Origin: Diphasiastrum complanatum
Lineage: Eukaryota > Streptophyta > Lycopodiopsida > Lycopodiales > Lycopodiaceae
Length of the DNA: 64,000 bases
Reading direction: 5' to 3'
Assembly: GCA_029204225.1 (NCBI GenBank)
Contig: CM055093.1
Location: forward strand, 30,825,777-30,889,776
A program made the position numbers and the translations under genes. The first letter of the stretch is position 1; the number at the start of each line of letters is the position of its first letter. This document shows positions 47,264 through 57,599 of this stretch, piece by piece. Under the pieces are notes generated by a model. That model was not told the DNA's origin. It was given only the letters and a program-made list of their open reading frames with translations, and ran no database searches.

Positions 47264-49057
47264 ATGACCACTCCTCAGGGACCTGATCAACCCCCGGAGA
47301 GAGGCTTCGACGAACTTGAAACAGAAGCCTTGGCTTACAGAAAAGGGAAGGAACCCATGGAAGTAGAAGAACGGGAACAGTTCGCCGAAGAACTCGACGA
47401 ACTGGTTACCAAGGAGCAGTTCCTCCAATTGGTAACAGAAGTGGATGAACTGAAGTTGGCATTAGCCAATTTCAAGTCCAGTGTGGACGACTCGTTCGCT
47501 GAACTCAAAAACTTGATTTTGAGTTCCGCGAAAGGAAGCCTTCCCTCCACTTCTCAGTTATCCCCTTCTCCACTTCCATCAGTTTCGGGTGAGACTTTAC
47601 GGTCTCACCCCAGTGTTTTTAAAGATTTAAAGCCTCCTACTTTTAATGGGGAAGAGAAGGATAGAAATGCAGATATTCTACAAACCTTCCTCAGCAAATG
47701 GAAGAACATTCATGCTCTTAAACAGACCCCTGACCATTTGCAAGCAATTGAGGCCAGTCTTTCTTTAGGGCCTATGGCCTATAAGTGGTGGTTAAATCTC
47801 CAGGAGACTGGGCAGACTCCCCGGTCATGGAAAGCTTTTGAAGAAGCTTTCCTAAGAGAATTTCTACCAGAAAATGAACTGGATAGAGCCTGGGAAGCCT
47901 GGGAAAGAACAGTAATGGATAAATCCCTCATCCAATATATCTCGCAGTATCGAGAAGCAATTTTAAAGATTAAAAATATGGATGACTATCAGAAAATCAG
48001 GGGATTTGTCCGTGGCCTCAAAGATGAATATAAAGTAGAGGTCCAGAGAAACTCGCCTACTACCCTTGAGCAAGCTCTCAGATATGCTCAAATCTATGAT
48101 GATTCAGTGGGTAGGAAGAGAGCGAGACAGCAACCACTTTCTGAGCAGCTTCCTCAGAAAGACTTTCAATTTAAAAAGAAATTTTTAAAAAGAAAGAAAG
48201 AAGATAAATTTAAAGGTGAAGCTCCTCAGAAACGCCCTTCACTCATACAGCCCTTAAAACCAGATGATTTTGAGAAAGCCAAACAAGAACGTTTGTGCTT
48301 TGTGTGTATGGGCAAGGGACACACAGTCAGACAGTGTCCCAAGGGGCCTTTCACTAAAAAAGATAAAAAACAAGTTCATCTTGTTCAGACTGTATGTTTC
48401 CCCAGTAACTCGGCAGCTTCCGAGATTAAAGTGTATCATGAAGATCATGAACACTGTTGCCAACTGACCTCTGCAATGCTAGCGAGACCCTTCAGCTTTG
48501 GGCCGCATGACCTAGTACGTATGCATGGGAAAGTTGGTAACCAGTCAGTAAGAGTCATGGTTGATGATGGGGCAACCCATAATTTCATCAACCACACCCT
48601 GGTTAAAAAGCTTAAACTACCAGAAGTACCTAGTCAGCATAGGTACATAGTTTCATTAGCTAAGGGCGAAGATAAAAAAATATGGGAAACTATGGTAAGT
48701 AAGTTAAATCTTGGTATTCAGGCGTACCAAGATGAAATAAACTTTCAGATAATGCACCTGGATCGAACAGACATTGTTCTCGGGAGAGATTGGCTCTACA
48801 GTTTAGGACCTTCCCTCCACAGAAACTATCAGGAGAACACCCTCAGCTTTCAGTATAAAGGCCGAGAGATCCAGTTGCATGGGGAGCATGATGTTCCCAA
48901 CAGCCCTATGGTCTGCAGTTCAGAGCTCTGTCAGCTAATCGGAGACGAAGACCATCAGGTATTCTTATGTGACTTTCAGTTTATTCCTGAAGTTTCTATT
49001 TCCAGTTCTATTCAGCAGAAAATCAGTAAATTAGAAACTTTATTGTCTAAATTTTAA
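47264..49057 (+). CDS. Gypsy Gag-protease, ended by an in-frame stop
   Basis: A 597-residue frame. The N-terminal part is acidic and helical. Residues about 120-270 are the retrotransposon gag core (FNGEEKDRNADILQTFLSKW, then FLREFLPENELDRAWEAWE). A CCHC zinc knuckle, CFVCMGKGHTVRQC, begins at Cys345. An aspartic protease follows: MVDDGATHNFI at 432-442, where the usual DSGA is DDGA (Asp434-Asp435-Gly436), then IVLGRDWL. It ends at TAA 49055-49057 in the text KF[12 protein letters not shown]; the next pol frame continues in the same phase. A single AAA to TAA change would explain the stop, so gag and pol were once one polyprotein. Confidence 0.92.
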   Translation: MTTPQGPDQPPERGFDELETEALAYRKGKEPMEVEEREQFAEELDELVTKEQFLQLVTEVDELKLALANFKSSVDDSFAELKNLILSSAKGSLPSTSQLSPSPLPSVSGETLRSHPSVFKDLKPPTFNGEEKDRNADILQTFLSKWKNIHALKQTPDHLQAIEASLSLGPMAYKWWLNLQETGQTPRSWKAFEEAFLREFLPENELDRAWEAWERTVMDKSLIQYISQYREAILKIKNMDDYQKIRGFVRGLKDEYKVEVQRNSPTTLEQALRYAQIYDDSVGRKRARQQPLSEQLPQKDFQFKKKFLKRKKEDKFKGEAPQKRPSLIQPLKPDDFEKAKQERLCFVCMGKGHTVRQCPKGPFTKKDKKQVHLVQTVCFPSNSAASEIKVYHEDHEHCCQLTSAMLARPFSFGPHDLVRMHGKVGNQSVRVMVDDGATHNFINHTLVKKLKLPEVPSQHRYIVSLAKGEDKKIWETMVSKLNLGIQAYQDEINFQIMHLDRTDIVLGRDWLYSLGPSLHRNYQENTLSFQYKGREIQLHGEHDVPNSPMVCSSELCQLIGDEDHQVFLCDFQFIPEVSISSSIQQKISKLETLLSKF

Positions 49058-50062
49058 GATGTTTTTCCTGAAGATTTGCCACATGGTTTACCACCTAGCA
49101 GAGAGGTAGATCATGTAATAAACCTAGTACCAGGTACAGCACCTGTTTCTAAACCTCCGTATCGGGTTAGCCGAACAGAGGATGAAGAAATAACTAGGCA
49201 GTTAACAGACTATCTTGGGAAAGGCCAAATTCAGACCAGTAGTTCACCATGGGCCTCACCAGTCCTATTGGTGAAAAAGAAGGAGGGGTCTATGCGTCTT
49301 TGCGTAGATTACAGAGCCCTCAATAAAGTCACAATTAAGAATAAATACCCTATGCCTCGGGCAGACGAGTTGTTTGATCAACTCGACGGGGCTAAGTTTT
49401 TCAGTAAAATAGACCTTAGATCGGGATATCATCAAGTCCGTATAAAATCGGAAGATGTCTCAAAAACAGCCTTTAGGACTCGTCACGGTCATTATGAGTT
49501 TAAGGTGATGCCATTTGGGCTCACAAATGCTCCAGCTACCTTTATGACCTTGATGAACACTGTCCTCAGACCATACTTGGGTAAGTTTGTAGTCGTATTT
49601 TTAGATGACATCCTCGTTTACAGCAAAACCAGGAAGGAGCATCTAAAACACCTCAGAAAGGTGTTTCGACTGCTCAGAAAGCATAAGCTTTATGCTAAAC
49701 AATCCAAGTGTGAATTCTTCGTTGAAGAAGTAGCATATTTGGGTCACATTATCTCTTCAGATGGGATTAAGATGGACCCAAATAAGGTTAAAGCCATACT
49801 CAGTTGGCTGAGACCTCAGCATATTTTGGAACTTCAAATCTTTCTTGGTCTGGCGGGATATTACAGACGATTTGTCAAGGAATATGCTCAAATAGCAGTC
49901 CCTATGACAAATCTCCTTAAGGGGAAGGGAAAGGAGTTCATTTGGGAGTCCGCACAACAGGAGAGCTTTGATGCTCTCAAAACAGCCTTAGCTACAGCAC
50001 CAGTCTTAAAAGTCGTCGACCCCAATCAGCCGTTTGTGGTCGAATCAGATGCTAGCGACTGA
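49058..50062 (+). pseudogene. Gypsy reverse transcriptase and truncated RNase H
   Basis: Same reading phase as gag-protease. It contains [70 protein letters not shown] and the catalytic FLDDILVYS (Asp at residues 177 and 178 from the Met at 49076). All expected reverse transcriptase blocks are present. The connection domain leads to RNase H text [10 protein letters not shown], where a TGA stops the frame. In an intact element RNase H, an HHCC finger and an integrase should follow; none do. Confidence 0.92.
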
Positions 50063-50140
50063 GAATGCCACTTGGGAAAGAGGCAGCGTCCTTCGCAAGA
50101 TTTTTCCAGACTTTGTCTTAGAGGACCAAGACGGTTCTTA
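50061..50140 (+). pseudogene. C-terminal end of the gypsy pol (chromodomain end) after deletion
   Basis: Shifted by one frame from the RNase H stub, the sequence reads ENATWERGSVLRKIFPDFVL then EDQDGS and a stop. This resembles the last residues of chromodomain-containing gypsy integrases (ENATWE...DFPEF.LEDK). So an internal deletion joined RNase H to the very end of pol. Confidence 0.75.
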
Positions 50141-50152
50141 AGGGGGAGGGAG
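50140..50152 (+). other. Polypurine tract of the gypsy element
   Basis: AAGGGGGAGGGAG directly before the 3' LTR. Confidence 0.9.
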
Positions 50153-50510
50153 TGTTACGAGCTCGTAACCAGTGCCGAACCCTAGAGAACACAGATAGGT
50201 CAGATACCACAGTCAGGGTCGTGTCCAGCGTACATGACCAACAGGGCAAGACAGTGTGAGTAGTGTGCCCCAGCACGGTCCATAGCCATGGCGGGCCTAA
50301 CACAGCCTAGGGACCCTGTCAGCAGGATAGGGCTCCCAGTTGGGTCCCGACGTGCAGTCGGCCACGTTAGTGCCACGTGGCCGACACTTGGCAGTAGCAT
50401 GCTACCAGTCCTCACACTGGGCTAGGAGGGGCTTACTCGATATCAGGGAGTAGGCAGGGTTGGGTGGATCAGTTAGTGTTTGCCCTACTGTGGTGTTAGG
50501 AGCTATTACA
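50153..50510 (+). repeat. 3' LTR of the gypsy element
   Basis: 358 bp, TGTTACGAGC...GCTATTACA, followed by GGGGG. Confidence 0.96.
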
Positions 50511-50515
50511 GGGGG

Positions 50516-52469
50516 GGTCTTCAAATTCTTGTCAACCTTCGCAATTCGATCTTTGGTTGCTGATTCGATCTTTTTGTTTCTTCTTTGAGTTTTTCGATAG
50601 GCTGATCTTCTATCTCCTGCTCAAGAGTCCGTGGTTGGACATTCTGATTCGATGCTTGGCCCTGAACTCCCGCTTCGAATGGCAATATAGAGAAGACTTC
50701 ATGGCTATTTGATTCTTTTCACTCCTAAAAATGTTGATTCGTCGAACCTCACATCCCTGCTTATTACCACCTTCTTTGTGGTTGGGTTGTAGAGTCGATA
50801 GACATGTGAACCATTTGAGTATTCGACCATTATAGTCTGTACCGACTTTTCATCCAGTTTGCTTCTTTTTTCTTTTGGAATTTGCATATAGGCTGCTCAT
50901 CCGAACACTCTCACATACGATAGATCGGGCTTCTCACCTGTCCAAATTTCGTACGACGTCTTGCTCTCCATTGTTGTCATTATCGAACGGTTTTGTAGAT
51001 GGATTGCAGTGGCGATTGCTTCATCCCAAAACCGACTTGGAGATTGTGCTTGAGCTATCATGCACTTTGCTCCTTCGATAAGCGTTTTGTTTTGTCTTTC
51101 TGCTATACCATTGTATTGTGGTGTATATGCTGGTGTGAATTGATGTTCGATACCTCTCTCCTGACAGAAGCTTGAAAATTCTTTGCTTGAATATTTGCCT
51201 CCATTGTCGGACCTAAGGATCTGCAGTTTCTTGGAGGTGTGTCGTTCTGCAAACGCTACAAACTTCTTGAATGCATCAAACACTTCTAATTTCATCTTCA
51301 GATAGTATACAATCGTCATCCTATTGAAATCATCTATGAGAGGAAGTATCTCGATCCCGAAAGGGAGTCGACCTTCATGGGTCCACAAACATCTAAATGA
51401 ACCAATTCTAGGATGTCCTTAAATCTCCTTCCTTCATGTACGAATGGATTTCGAAGCTGCTTACCTTTTTGACAGGCTTCGCAGAAGTCTGAGTTTGGAC
51501 TTGTAACTTTTAACTTTAAGCTCCTTCTTGCTCATGTCATAGAGACTCCTCATATTTAGATGATACATTCGTTTATGCCAGAGATGATTCTCACTTTCGG
51601 ATGCATTCAGCAAACTATCGTAGCTATTGATGATTTTTGCTTGATACAAGTTACCTTGTCTTGATGCGACAGTCAGCAACTTATTCGATCTGTGCTCGAC
51701 CATTTAGCATGTGTTTCCATCGAACAGGACTCGTATTCCAAGGTCTGCGATTCTTGATACAGAGAGTAGGTCTCCTCAATGTGGGTACATAGAGTGCTCC
51801 TTGTAGCTCTGTATGTCCTGACGGTTTACGAGTTGAAGAGTTTCGATGCCTTCGACATCGTGTCTGCTTCCATCTCCCTGTATCATTGTTCTTGCATTGT
51901 CCAGTGCCTTGTAGTTCATTAGAACGTTCTTGTTGCAAGTGATATGAGATGTGGTTCCTGAATCAGTCACTATGTCGTAGTCTTGCTACGCATAAGTCGT
52001 GGACTCTTCATTGACAACTATGAACACATTGTCATTCTTCTCACCATCGTTGATAAGATGAGGGTAGTGATTTCATGAAGTACATTAGCTGTTGGGGAGC
52101 TTGGACTTGGTGCTCTTGTCCAGATTTAGAGAGTTGTGTGAAAATTGTCTTGATCTTCTCAACATGTCGATCCAGCTCGTTCCCATCCCATCACAGGCTC
52201 TGCAGCTGATTGTGGAGGTGCTCTTCGTTTATGGAGGATACGATGATCGCCATTGCGCGCTCATCCTTCCTTACCCATTCCACCCTCCTTGGATCTCCCT
52301 TTGGAGGTTTTGGCTCTGTGAGATCGGTGACTGACCAGATCCCTTCGCCTTTGAGAAGTGTCTTGATCTTGAATTTCCATATGCAGTAGTTTGCACCATC
52401 AAGATTGATTGTGATCTTTGCCTGAATTGTAGTAGCCATATTGTATCTAATGAACCCGCTCTGACACCA
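50516..52469 (-). pseudogene. Copia gag-protease-integrase region (right of gypsy insertion)
   Basis: Read on the minus strand from 52440: gag start MATTIQAKITINLDGANYCI and LTEPKPPKGDPRRVEW, cut short after about 120 residues, with no zinc knuckle visible. Then protease VTDSGTTSHITCNKN (about 51970), GAG-pre-integrase ENHLWHKRMYHLNMRSLYDM, and integrase core with PLIDDFNRMTIVYYL, ILRSDNGGKYSSKEF and TPQYNGIAERQNKTLIEGAK holding the D, D and E residues. FGxxAYMQIPKEKRSK-type text and the start of reverse transcriptase follow up to the gypsy insertion. Stops and frame changes break the polyprotein at several points (for example before MQIPKEK and after YA). Dead element. Confidence 0.88.
52452..52469 (-). 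other. Primer-binding site of the copia element
   Basis: On the minus strand TGGTGTCAGAGCGGGTTC follows directly after the LTR end CCCACA; a variant of the initiator Met tRNA site. Confidence 0.85.
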
Positions 52470-53085
52470 TGTGGGCGGAAGCGTGCGTAGTGACGTGCGG
52501 AAAATTGCAGGTAGTAGACAAGCTAATACGAATAACAGACAACACAACAATCGATCGAATGCATGCAACGCAAAATAATGCTGGAAGATCCGAATATCTT
52601 TTGTATTTCCTTTTCTTAGAGTGAGAGTCGATAGTGCGGCGCCAAGCAGCACCCTGAAGCTCCTCTTACACCTCTCTTTTCTTCTATGTTTTCCTCTTCG
52701 TTGTTCTCATGCATATATTCTGCCAAGGAAATTAAAAGACAATTTAGCTAATCATTACAAGAAAGGTTTGCATTAAACTACCAGCTAACTACGTGTTAAC
52801 TCTTGTAATGTTGCCTATGGCTAAAAGTGATATTTTTCATCTCACAACTGCCAAGTTTCGAATTCGATAATTCGAATCACTCGACAGTCCCGTTGTTTGG
52901 TCGGCAGCTGACTCATAGACTGGCAGCTGAACTCATAGACTGCAGAATATCCATTCCAAAATATAACAAGTCATCAGAAGGTGTATGGCTATCTTCTTTT
53001 ATCTTAGTATAACTCTTAGAGGAGAGCTGCTGCAGTTACTTGGTGAGAGACAGGAGGGAATTCTAAGAGCTCAGTATTCCCCACA
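52470..53085 (-). repeat. 5' LTR of the copia element (616 bp)
   Basis: On the minus strand it runs from TGTGGGGAATACTGAG to CTTCCGCCCACA, with matching tips TGTGGG / CCCACA. The partner LTR is missing because the left part of the element is truncated at about 45864. Confidence 0.85.
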
Positions 53086-54640
53086 ATTCGATAGATCCTT
53101 CTCCAAACGTTTCTTTTTAAAACACTAACTAGAGTTAGAGAGTTGTTATCTAGAGTTTAGATAAGAGGCAAAAGAAAGGATTTTCATAGACAAAATAGAA
53201 ACTACATGGATCACATCTGAGTGCTAGTTTTGCTCGTATTCCTCAACACATTAAATGAAGATGAAAACATTGACTTCTGTATCATATAAAAGGTACAGAT
53301 AGACGTGATCTCTACTTGTCACTTCTGTGTCACAACTTACTGTAGAATCATTGCATGACTTTAATGAGTGTTAAGTCCCTGAATTTATGAAACTGTCAAA
53401 TCCAAGTGGTGGGGAACTAAATGAGGATCTCTGCAACAAGTTTCTAGAACACATGAAGTCAATCAAAGTTAATTCAATTCTAGAGATCTGTCCTCCACTG
53501 TCAACTAGTAGTGAGTTTCTTTTAAGAATCAGGACTCTCTCCTTTTTTGTATAGGCATAATTGATTGGTCAATTTGATTAGCTTTTTTAACTGTATTTAG
53601 GAGGGAGTTGCTAGACATCTAAGCTTTGTGGCGAGTACAAAGAAATCTGATCTCTGTACGGAATTTTCCCTTGTTCCCAACCTGATAGACCCATCAGTGT
53701 ATGCTGCAACTTTCTGTTGGCTTCCTTACTTTTAGCCACTACTTTAGTGTATGCAGTTCATTATTGGCCACACTACATTGACATTCACAGTCCCTTAAGC
53801 ATATGTAATTTTGTAGTTTTTACTCTGCAGAAGCTATGTCAGCCTTTATCTTCATTTATAGTATGTTTTGTGTTATTGCCTCAATTGAAGGCAACGCTTC
53901 CAAAGTAAGGGACTCTTGTGAATAAGACATAATATAGTTCATCAATGAGGGCAGTGTCCTGATGCATTTCAGAAGTAGCTCGCTGACTTGGAAGTTGGTG
54001 CCCTACCTTGATTCGCAGGTTCTGGATGAGGGGAGCCAAATTCTTAAAACCCTGATGGATAAAGTTCCCCTAGGGTTCCCATGGTTAGTATAAATGCATA
54101 ATCATAAACTGTGCATGTCCTCACCACTAACCTTTACTACAAAGTGGGGCTACAACTCTGTCTTAAGTTTGGAATTCAAGCAATCTTTGGGAAAAGTCTC
54201 CTAGCAGCCAACTATCATCTTTGGAATGGATGTATCACATGGCTCTCCAGGATCCGATTCATCTTCTATTGCAGTTGTAAGTGCCTTGATGCCTTTTTAG
54301 CTTGTTTCCTCGTCAACTTTGCCGCTTTTAGGGTTTAGGGTTTCCTAGTACAAAGTTGCTAAGTGGTTTATCTGGTTGTTATTTTATCTATAGCATGTAT
54401 GCCACCAGTGTGTAAGTTCAACTCTCGGTGGAAGTTCAACCACAACTAAATATCTAAAAATAATGATTGAGATTCAGCATACTCTAGGGTAGGATGTGGC
54501 TCCATGAAAGATGTTTCATGTAACGAGGTTGTAGACAAAATAGTAAGTGTGTTTATATAACGTACATTTAAACTGCAAATGATTTTGAGCCTAGGGAGAT
54601 GCTTACAGTAGAGGTTTCCCAGCTCGTGAAGTCAGAAGAA
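53086..54640. other. Intergenic DNA flanking the copia LTR
   Basis: No supported gene. The text GCCAACTATCATCTTTGGAA followed by TGGATGTATCACA at about 54208 recurs near 55537, part of the dispersed-fragment mosaic. Confidence 0.5.
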
Positions 54641-54669
54641 CAATGCATTGGCCTTCCTGTAGAGATGAC

Positions 54670-54800
54670 TGTTTGGACGTATAATATAAGTGACAGAATA
54701 TTGCACACACATGTGCTTGATTATGCACATGCACTGAAGCTGCTTGGTATATGACAAGGACGGTGTAAGTGAAAGTCAGTTTGAGCATGTTTTGCAAATA
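54670..54800 (+). repeat. Direct repeat, copy 1 (AATATAAGTGACA...GCAAATAG)
   Basis: About 120 bp shared with 56985-57110, including GCACACACATGTGCTTGATT, TGCTTGGTATATGAC and GTTTGAGCATGTTTTGCAAA. Confidence 0.8.
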
Positions 54801-54841
54801 GAACACAGTTTGAAAGGCAGTTTTATGGGCTTCATATTGGT

Positions 54842-55024
54842 TTAGGGTTTGGGGTTTGGCTTCACTGCCCATTTCCTGAACTCGGACACCCAAGGAAACA
54901 GCATTCCTTTTGGGGCAATGATCAATACCCTTTCATCTGGATATTTGACCAGGAAGCTTCGCAAGAAAGCAATGGTTAAAAAGGTCCTTCCAGTGCATAG
55001 AGATGATAGGAGTGGTTGTGTCAC
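54842..55024 (-). pseudogene. SNF2-family ATPase fragment
   Basis: The minus-strand text CTGRTFLTIAFLRSFLVKYP, then DERVLIIAPKGMLFPWVSEF and RKW, matches SNF2 helicase motifs I (end of the Walker A region) and Ia. It is closest in flavour to plant CLASSY/DRD1-type remodellers, in which IIAP.xML..W..EF.KW is typical. The Walker A lysine region is degraded (CTGRTF). Only about 50 residues remain and no other SNF2 motif is near, so this is a captured or dead fragment. Confidence 0.7.
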
Positions 55025-55335
55025 CTTTATGTACTCAAGGATTTTACCACATCATTAATTGTTCCTTCAAATCCACGTCAAACGCTTTTGGTGAGCTTTT
55101 AGAGGCAGCACCCACTGGTTTCCAATCAGTGGATTTTCCTGCCGAGGAAGAGAAGGTCTTGGAGTACCAAGAAAAAGCGGAGCTAGACCATGCAGAATGG
55201 CTTGCAGCTGAGAAATATGTTGAGACCCACCGTAGTGTGTTCAAGGATGCTGAAGAGCTCCCTAAAAAGGCAGAGGAGGATACAAACTTCAAGATCAAGC
55301 TATGCAAGCTGCTCAAGTTATGCTTGACCACATAA
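55003..55335 (+). CDS. Hypothetical helical protein fragment
   Basis: A 110-codon frame. From about residue 30 the text is charged and helical (VDFPAEEEKVLEYQEKAELD, then HAEWLAAEKYVETHRSVFKD). Composition looks coding, but I recognise no family. The N-terminal 25 residues overlap the antisense SNF2 fragment and are probably not part of the original protein. It may be one exon of a captured gene. Confidence 0.35.
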   Translation: MIGVVVSPLCTQGFYHIINCSFKSTSNAFGELLEAAPTGFQSVDFPAEEEKVLEYQEKAELDHAEWLAAEKYVETHRSVFKDAEELPKKAEEDTNFKIKLCKLLKLCLTT

Positions 55336-55379
55336 TTTTCTTGGATAAATTTTTCCAGTGATGTTTACTATCCTGCCTC

Positions 55380-55840
55380 TCTAAGCCTAAACCCTAAACC
55401 TACACACTACTATGTCTTATATGATGAGATCAGTTTCTCCCTGGATGAACTTCAACAGCTTACTAATTACTTATGCTACAACTTCATCCCTTGACCCTAA
55501 ACCTTAAACCTTGGTTGCGATACGCTATCTCCCAGCAGCCCACTATCATCTTTGGAATGGATGTATCACATTGTTGTCTAACTTAACCTGCTGATGTTTT
55601 GTTTTCTAGGGTGCAAATTCGGGCGTCCTGTCTTTGGCACAACTGCGTAAACTGTAGGCAGGATCAAGCTCAAGACCATAAGAATGCTAAGCATAAGTGT
55701 AACAAGCTCTCAAGTTTCTGGGAGACATGAATGCTCAATACAATACGGATCTATACAATATGTTTTGTTGCTGAAGCTTTCGTGAGAATTGTAGTTTTAC
55801 TTCTCCATGAAAAAGGTACATACACAAGTGAGCTATTTTT
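55380..55840. repeat. Copy of dispersed tail sequence
   Basis: Includes CACTACTATGTCTTATATGA, TGGATGAACTTCAACAGCTT and TTTTACTTCTCCATGAAAAA, shared with 25.6 kb and, inverted, with 40.9-41.2 kb. Confidence 0.65.
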
Positions 55841-56080
55841 CATTCCGATTATTGAAAGATCTGCTCATTACAACAACATAGGCTCTACAATTTTAATCTG
55901 GAAAGTATAGCACTGAATAGTTGGTAAAATCTATCAATCACATCGCAGTGAAAACAGGCCGCTTGATATCCATATAATGGTGGAAAATCTAGCTAATTGG
56001 CCTACACCATCTGTATTCCTTTGACATATTTGCTTGAATCAAGAAGTTCGTTTTTAGTCAAAAATATATTACATCCAACA

Positions 56081-56783
56081 CTAATTGGATTGAGAAAAAG
56101 CGGGACGAGGATCCACATTACATGAAGATGACTTCACAAGCTCATCCTCACTCTTAGGATGAGGTGTAAACCTTGGCGGTCTTATAACCTTATGTGGTGG
56201 GCCGAAACAGACGACACCTGAAACGGATCCCGTTTGGAGAAACTGCACCCAAGAACTACAATTGAATTCAGTCATACCTGAAGAAGAGCATTTTGTAACA
56301 GGACTATCGGAGCGAAACCTATCTTTCAAATGAGCCAACTACTTTTCGAGCTCTGGTCTACCTATTTTGGTACAAATAATCTGTTTATGGCTGGCTTTGT
56401 TGTTGAAAAGAATGTGCATCATATGAGGGTCGACTAATACTGTCAAAAGGGATGCTGCTGGATTGAGAAGAGAGCTCACTATGCTTCAAAGGTTCACATC
56501 TCTCTCCATATTGAGGATCTGGCTTGGAACCCTGAATTCGGTCGACCTCACAAGAAAAAGGTGGACAATTTTTCAAATGCAGATCATGAGGGTGCAAACT
56601 CAAGGTGCTTACTATTTTCTATCACTTCAAACTTATGGAAGAGCTCAAACTTTCTTCCTGACTAACTGAAGGCTTGTACTCTTCATCATCATCAGAATCT
56701 TGCTCAACAATATATTTGATATCCTTCTTGTGGCTGTTTGTTAGCTCGCGCGATTGCTGGGAGTGGCGTTGGCGACGATCCAT

Positions 56784-56784
<1 letters not shown>
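56081..56784 (-). pseudogene. Unidentified gene fragments
   Basis: Minus-strand frames encode MDRRQRHSQQSRELTNSHKK then EQDSDDDEEYKP (56640-56784), SLHPHDLHLKNCPPFSCEVD (56385-56603) and FGPPHKVIRPPRFTPHPKSE (56081-56338). They lie in one direction and could be exons of one gene. None is recognised. The piece at 56195-56245 belongs to the dispersed CACCTGAAACGGATCC repeat, so the text is at least partly mosaic. Confidence 0.35.

Positions 56785-56846
<62 letters not shown>
56785..56846. repeat. (CT)n microsatellite
   Basis: About 62 bp of CT directly after an ATG-containing (minus-strand) fragment. Confidence 0.97.
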
Positions 56847-56850
<4 letters not shown>

Positions 56851-56984
56851 GCAGAGTAACCAAACAAAATGTCAACATTTTAGGTGCTTGTGTGGTGTGC
56901 ATCCTCGATTCCAAAGCTGGAGGAAAACAATTGCAACAAAATTGTTGCTCACAATTTTTAAACTCCAAGGTGGTCCTTTGGAAC

Positions 56985-57110
56985 TTCAATATAAGTGACA
57001 AAATTTTGCACACACATGTGCTTGATTATGCACATGTACTGAGGTTGCTTGGTATATGACAGGGACGGTGTTAGTGAAAGTGAGTTTGAGCATGTTTTGC
57101 AAATAGTTCT
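56985..57110 (+). repeat. Direct repeat, copy 2
   Basis: Matches 54670-54800 with a few differences. Followed at 57178 by the GTCTCAATAGTCTGAGAATG block also found at 41327. Confidence 0.8.
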
Positions 57111-57599
57111 TCAGGCAATGAACAAGCTCAGCTAATGTACCTACTTGCTATCTTCACTATTGAAAACATCTACGTAAGGTCTCAATAGTCTGAGAATGGT
57201 ATTGATTGGGCCCATGCAAGAGAACTCTTCACGAAGGACACTCCGTCAATGCCCAAGATAGCATGGGACACCATTACACGACATTTTGATGGGATGGAGC
57301 CTGAATTTGTTGATGCAAAGTTCTGGTGTGTGTCCCAGGGTTTAACGAGATAGCTTCAATTTAAGTATAGGACATAATTGTAGCAAGGATTGAAAAAGAA
57401 AAGAACAATTTCGTGTTCTGAAGCTGCCAGACAAGCTACTACTGTATTTCAGTCTTGTTTTTTACTTAGTCATGAAAGCCAACCAAAGAAAAAGAGTAAT
57501 CGCTCCCTTTTTCTCTCCTGGTTTCTAACAGATTTCACATGCCCATGCCCACCATAATTGAGATAAAACATAACATTTCATAAACACATACATTGCATT

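Larger units (their letters stand above)
46101..50510 (+). mobile_element. Ty3/gypsy retrotransposon, internally deleted (4.4 kb)
   Basis: Two 358-bp LTRs differing at two positions bound a plus-strand gag-pol region. GGGGG flanks both ends (46096-46100 and 50511-50515), consistent with a 5-bp duplication. The primer site for initiator Met tRNA follows the 5' LTR, and a polypurine tract precedes the 3' LTR. Gag, protease, reverse transcriptase and the start of RNase H are present. Integrase and most of RNase H are gone. The insertion lies within a copia element and, by its LTRs, is recent. Confidence 0.95.

Noticed and set aside
54603-54893. 96-codon minus-strand ORF at the direct repeat
   Set aside because: Covers the dispersed 120-bp repeat and is not conserved in frame in its second copy.
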